This document shows, piece by piece, positions 21,586 to 25,237 of a DNA stretch of 25,237 nucleotides. The notes below the pieces were generated by a model, which saw only the letters and a list, made by a program, of their open reading frames with translations, did not search any database and was not told where the DNA came from. Source of the DNA: Candidatus Aminicenantota bacterium (GTDB taxonomy: Bacteria > Acidobacteriota > Aminicenantia > JAMOAD01). The stretch is taken from the NCBI GenBank assembly GCA_027061995.1, contig JAMOUT010000086.1, positions 1-25,237 on the forward strand. Reading direction: 5' to 3'. The translations under genes were made by a program, and so were the position numbers. Each line of letters starts with the position of its first letter. Positions within the stretch are counted from its first letter, which is position 1.

Positions 21586-23641
21586 TTATTTACTTGAAAT
21601 ATTTGTTGAAGATATTCCCCCCGCTCATCTGAGAACGGGACTACGACAATTGGAAGAAAAATTCAAAGACGCTCTTGATAAAAACAGAATAGATTATGAA
21701 GAGGTGTTAATAAAAGGGACTAAAAAAAGATTCTCAGTAATAATTAAAGATATTGCTCCAACTCAAAAAGAGGAAGAAACCACTATAATCGGACCTTCAA
21801 AACAAATCGCTTTTGATGAGGAGGGCAATCCTACTCAAGCTGCCTTAGGTTTTGTGAAATCAAAAGGTAAAACAATTGATGATTTAAGCTTTTTGGAAAC
21901 ACCGCGGGGAGAATATATTGCAATAAAAGAGATTGAAAAAGGAAAAGAAAGTAAAGCACTCATAAAGGAATTCGTCCCCGATATTCTCTCTTCACTCTCT
22001 TTTCCCAAGAATATGAAATGGAATAACACTGAAACATTATTCACAAGACCCGTAAGAGCAATTGTTTCTCTTATGGATAATGAAACAGTTGAGTTTGAGT
22101 TTGCCGGTATCACTGCTTCAAATAAAACGAAAGGACATCCCATATTATCCGATGTTACCGATATAGAGATAGCCAGTCCGGACGATTACGAATCCAAATT
22201 AAAGGAAAATCGTGTTATTCTTGATAGGAAAGAGAGGAAAAAGATTATCCTTGACGGGATAAAAGAGATTGAAGAAAAATATGAGCTTGAAATTGTTGAA
22301 AATGAAGAATTATTAGAAGAATTAACGGATATGGTTGAATATCCTTTTGTTTTTTCGGGAACATTCGGTTATGATTATCTTAAGATTCCCAATGAGATTA
22401 TAGAAACTTTTCTTAAACAGGAAAAAAGATTGTTTTTAATGAAAAACGGAGAATCAATTATTAATAGATTCATCGGAATAGCTGATGCGGATGAAGAGGC
22501 TTCGGACAATATTGTAGAGGGATTCGAAAGGGTTGTTAAGGCTACTCTCGAAGATGCCTCTTTTTTCTGGAACAATGATTTGAAACTTGATTTTGAAGAA
22601 CTTGTAGAACAACTGAAAACTTATTCTTTCGGAGAAAAACTGGGAACTTATTATGAAAAAACCTTGAGATTAATTGATCTTTCCGAGTTTATCTCTAATT
22701 TCGTATCTCCCGATAAAACAAAAGCTGTTGCCCGAGCCGCAAGATATTCCAAGATAGATCAATTAACAGAGATGGTTAAAGAATTTCCCTCTTTACAGGG
22801 AATTATGGGCGGGCTATATCTGAAGGAGAAAGGGGAGTCCGAGGAAGTGTGGAAAGCTGTTTATCAACAATACAAACCTGTGAATATTGAGGATAGTATC
22901 CCCGAATCCATGACAGGGAAAATCCTTTCTCTCGTTGATAGAATGGATACACTCACAGGGGCTTTTATTGTGGGGATGGAATCATCAGGCGATAAGGATC
23001 CCTTCGGATTAAGAAGAGTGGGAAATACGATTATAAAAATAATCATTGAAGGAGATATTGATATTGAACTTCCCTTGCTAATATCAAAATCCCTTGAACT
23101 ATATATTGTTGAAAAGGATAAAAAACAAAAGATTCAAGCCGATATTATTGATTTTCTTGTCCAAAGGTTCAGGCACTATTGTTCCGAATATAAAGGGATA
23201 GAATATGATATCTTAAATGCTGTTTTAAACACGGATTTCATAAATGTTTTATTATCTTATAATAAAACGAAGGCTTTGAAAAAAGCGAAATATAATGAAA
23301 ATTTCAAAAAATTGATAATCTCTTACAAAAGGGTCAAGAATATTATAAAAGATAATAAGATAGATGAATTGAATACAGAAATGCTTGAGGATCCGGAAGA
23401 AAAGGAGTTATGGGAGATTTTTGAGGCTGTTCAAGGGGAAGTTGAACAACATATAAAGAATAAAAATTATATGAGAGCACAGGAATCATTAATAGTTTTA
23501 CGCCCTTTTATTGATAAATATTTTGATTCCGTCCTTGTAATGGCAAAAGATGAATCTATTAAGAATAATAGAATCTCCATGCTGAACAGGATATCCTCTT
23601 TATTCGAGATGATTGCTGATTATAGTGAGATAGTAATTTAA
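21578..23641 (+). CDS. glyS: Glycyl-tRNA synthetase beta subunit
   Basis: This 687-residue partner of GlyQ includes the HD-like and C-terminal anticodon-binding (DALR-like) regions. MADYLLEIFVEDIPPAHL is the standard N-terminus. TEMVKEFPSLQGIMGGLYLKE and GDKDPFGLRRVGNTI are conserved landmarks. I placed the start at ATG 21578, with GAGGAG at 21565-21570. An in-frame TTG at 21563 would add five residues that do not fit the family. The length is normal. pyk follows after 27 nt. Confidence 0.95.
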   Translation: MADYLLEIFVEDIPPAHLRTGLRQLEEKFKDALDKNRIDYEEVLIKGTKKRFSVIIKDIAPTQKEEETTIIGPSKQIAFDEEGNPTQAALGFVKSKGKTIDDLSFLETPRGEYIAIKEIEKGKESKALIKEFVPDILSSLSFPKNMKWNNTETLFTRPVRAIVSLMDNETVEFEFAGITASNKTKGHPILSDVTDIEIASPDDYESKLKENRVILDRKERKKIILDGIKEIEEKYELEIVENEELLEELTDMVEYPFVFSGTFGYDYLKIPNEIIETFLKQEKRLFLMKNGESIINRFIGIADADEEASDNIVEGFERVVKATLEDASFFWNNDLKLDFEELVEQLKTYSFGEKLGTYYEKTLRLIDLSEFISNFVSPDKTKAVARAARYSKIDQLTEMVKEFPSLQGIMGGLYLKEKGESEEVWKAVYQQYKPVNIEDSIPESMTGKILSLVDRMDTLTGAFIVGMESSGDKDPFGLRRVGNTIIKIIIEGDIDIELPLLISKSLELYIVEKDKKQKIQADIIDFLVQRFRHYCSEYKGIEYDILNAVLNTDFINVLLSYNKTKALKKAKYNENFKKLIISYKRVKNIIKDNKIDELNTEMLEDPEEKELWEIFEAVQGEVEQHIKNKNYMRAQESLIVLRPFIDKYFDSVLVMAKDESIKNNRISMLNRISSLFEMIADYSEIVI

Positions 23642-23668
23642 AAACATACATATATTAAGGAGGAGAAA

Positions 23669-25090
23669 ATGAAGAGATTAATAAAGGCTAAAACAAAATT
23701 GGTGTGCACCTTGGGACCGGCATCCTCTTCTCCTAATATTCTCAAAAAAATGATCAAAGCGGGTATGAATGTAGCAAGAATCAATTTTTCGCATGGGGAT
23801 TATGAAACTTACAAAAAAACGATTAACCGTGTCCGAGATATCTCGAAAGAGCTTGATATTCCGGTTGCTATTTTGCAAGATCTGAGAGGCCCCAAATTAA
23901 GAGTCGGTAAAATTAAAAACAATCAAATCTTATTAAAAAAAGGGGGGTGGCTGACTATCACCACAAAGAATATCGAAGGGGAAAAAGATATTGTTTCAAC
24001 TGATTTTAAAAATCTTCCCAAGTATGTTAGAAAAGGGGAAACCATATTGATGGATGATGGAAACCTGGAATTAAAAGTTGTAGATGTAAAAAGGAGTGAG
24101 ATCAAAACCAAGGTAATTGTTGGAGGAATTCTCAGGTCAAATAAAGGGATTAATCTTCCGAATACGGATTTGAATATTCCCGCTCTAACGGAGAAAGATA
24201 GAAAAGATGTTAAGTTCGGAGTTGAAAATAGAGTGGATTATATTGCCCTGTCTTTTGTTCAAAGGGCGAAAGATATTAAAGAACTTAAATCATTGTTAAA
24301 AAAATATAAAGCCGATGTTCCCATTATATCCAAGATAGAAAAACCCACCGCTATGAAAAACCTTGATGAAATTATAGAGATTTCCGATGGTATTATGGTC
24401 GCAAGAGGGGATCTCGGAGTTGAGATGAAAGAGGAGATGATTCCCATTCTGCAAAAAGAGATTCTACGGAAAGCCACGAAAAAAGGGAAAATCACAATTA
24501 CCGCAACTCAAATGCTTGAATCCATGATAGAAAAACCGAGACCAACGAGAGCTGAAGCAACAGATGTTTCAAACGCCATTCTTGATTTAACGGATGCGGT
24601 TATGCTTTCGGCTGAGACTGCTGTCGGGAAATATCCTGTTATAGCTGTTAAAACCATAAAGGATATCGCTAATATAACTGAAAATTCCGTATATTTTAAC
24701 CCAAATCATAAAGTTGAAGTTAAACCTTCATATAAGATAACGGAATCAATTGTTGAATCCGCTTTTTCCATTGCCGAAACTCTTAATGTAAAAGCTATCA
24801 CTGTTTTCACATGGTCGGGGACAACAGCTCTAATGCTTTCCAAACATAAACCCAAAGTTCCCATCTATGCTTTTACCCCTGAAAAGGAAGTTTTAAAAAA
24901 GATGGCATTGTATTGGGGAGTTACCCCTATGCTTATAGAATATAGTCCTAATACCGATATTTTACTTGCTGAGGGGGAAGATATCTTAGTTAAGAAAAAA
25001 TTGATAAAAACAGGAGATACTATTATTATGATTGGTGGAGTTACCCCTATAAAAGGTGCAACAAATATGCTTAGAATAGTAAAAATCTGA
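23669..25090 (+). CDS. pyk: Pyruvate kinase
   Basis: This 473-residue glycolytic enzyme converts phosphoenolpyruvate and ADP to pyruvate and ATP. It has the N-terminal KTKLVCTLGPASS, NFSHGDYETY (substrate and nucleotide contacts), a B domain at about 70-170, and catalytic Lys222 in SKIEKPTAM. The metal-binding MVARGDLGVEM (243-253) and TATQMLESMI (278-287) follow, and the C-terminal regulatory domain ends at residue 473. AAGGAGGAG at 23657-23665 gives a strong ribosome site. It is the last complete gene in the glycine cluster; whether it has its own promoter is not visible. Confidence 0.96.
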   Translation: MKRLIKAKTKLVCTLGPASSSPNILKKMIKAGMNVARINFSHGDYETYKKTINRVRDISKELDIPVAILQDLRGPKLRVGKIKNNQILLKKGGWLTITTKNIEGEKDIVSTDFKNLPKYVRKGETILMDDGNLELKVVDVKRSEIKTKVIVGGILRSNKGINLPNTDLNIPALTEKDRKDVKFGVENRVDYIALSFVQRAKDIKELKSLLKKYKADVPIISKIEKPTAMKNLDEIIEISDGIMVARGDLGVEMKEEMIPILQKEILRKATKKGKITITATQMLESMIEKPRPTRAEATDVSNAILDLTDAVMLSAETAVGKYPVIAVKTIKDIANITENSVYFNPNHKVEVKPSYKITESIVESAFSIAETLNVKAITVFTWSGTTALMLSKHKPKVPIYAFTPEKEVLKKMALYWGVTPMLIEYSPNTDILLAEGEDILVKKKLIKTGDTIIMIGGVTPIKGATNMLRIVKI

Positions 25091-25151
25091 TTCTGATGAT
25101 GATAAAAACGATATTGTTGATTTTATTTCCTATCTTAATTATAATTCTTAT

Positions 25152-25237
25152 ATGAAAGAACTAAAAAATATTTTTAAACTTGCCAAACTTGATTTTATAG
25201 AGGACGAAAACTTGTTAAAGGATGTGAATAATATCAT
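25152..25237 (+). CDS. Truncated frame at window edge, possibly gatC
   Basis: Twenty-eight codons run to the end of the window without a stop: MKELKNIFKLAKLDF, then acidic IEDENLLKDVNNI. The pattern xxLAKLDF followed by an acidic helix and VNNI resembles the start of GatC, the small subunit of Asp/Glu-tRNA amidotransferase (compare IAKLARLEL...LNxIL). There is no clear Shine-Dalgarno. The ATG overlaps the stop of a 19-codon hydrophobic frame (25096-25155) by ATGA. Too short for a firm call. Confidence 0.35.
   Translation, partial: MKELKNIFKLAKLDFIEDENLLKDVNNI

Noticed and set aside
1-25237. CRISPR arrays, insertion sequences, prophage or integration sites
   Set aside because: No spaced direct repeats, transposase or integrase frames, or flanking target duplications were seen on either strand.

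Overview
The window is a chromosomal segment of an AT-rich, diderm (outer-membrane-bearing) bacterium. An envelope-spanning TonB-ExbB-ExbD system, a HlyD-type efflux adaptor and two type II secretion/type IV pilin-like pseudopilins all imply two membranes. Shine-Dalgarno sites are strong (AGGAGG type) and genes are packed, many with 1-14 nt overlaps. A complete glycine decarboxylase P-protein pair, two-subunit glycyl-tRNA synthetase and a secreted tricorn-type protease suggest an organism that handles peptides and amino acids. I cannot assign a phylum from sequence alone. The pseudopilins and TonB resemble, from memory, those of Acidobacteriota/Aminicenantes-like lineages, and a low-GC amino-acid fermenter such as Mcinerneyibacteriota is a guess only. 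No mobile element, CRISPR array, prophage or attachment site was seen, and no gene-free stretch exceeds 300 bases.

Layout: (1) 79-4801, a five-gene efflux operon (adaptor, two separate ABC ATPases, two ABC-2 permeases). It corresponds to the E. coli YbhG-YbhF-YbhS-YbhR system, but with YbhF split into two proteins. AT-rich inverted repeats lie in front of it. (2) 4919-8218, a secreted tricorn protease. (3) 8247-8975 on the minus strand, an unnamed four-helix membrane protein with a very basic tail. It is divergent from (4) 9237-11099, tonB-exbB-exbD, with an extended -10 promoter and a Fur-box-like element. (5) 11093-13433 on the minus strand: an acetyltransferase, a double-domain universal stress protein and a diacylglycerol-kinase-family lipid kinase. 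The kinase gene converges on exbD with a 7-nt overlap and carries exbD's likely terminator inside its own coding sequence. (6) 13516-17467: tRNA-His, then rpsO-pnp, two pseudopilins and another acetyltransferase, all on the plus strand. (7) 17565-25090: gcvH-gcvPA-gcvPB-glyQ-glyS-pyk, a glycine-centred cluster without gcvT. It is followed by a truncated reading frame at the window edge that may be gatC.

How the genes work together: the first operon should build one tripartite exporter, with an outer-membrane TolC-like partner not encoded here. TonB-ExbB-ExbD transduces proton-motive force to outer-membrane receptors. Tricorn degrades peptides outside the cytoplasm. GcvH/PA/PB catalyse glycine decarboxylation and lipoyl-arm methylamine transfer, while GlyQ/GlyS consume glycine for translation. 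The points most worth a second look are the ATPase pair, whose defects all fall in one composite ATP site; the terminator embedded in a convergent gene; the coupling of pseudopilins to pnp; and the basic-tailed membrane protein.
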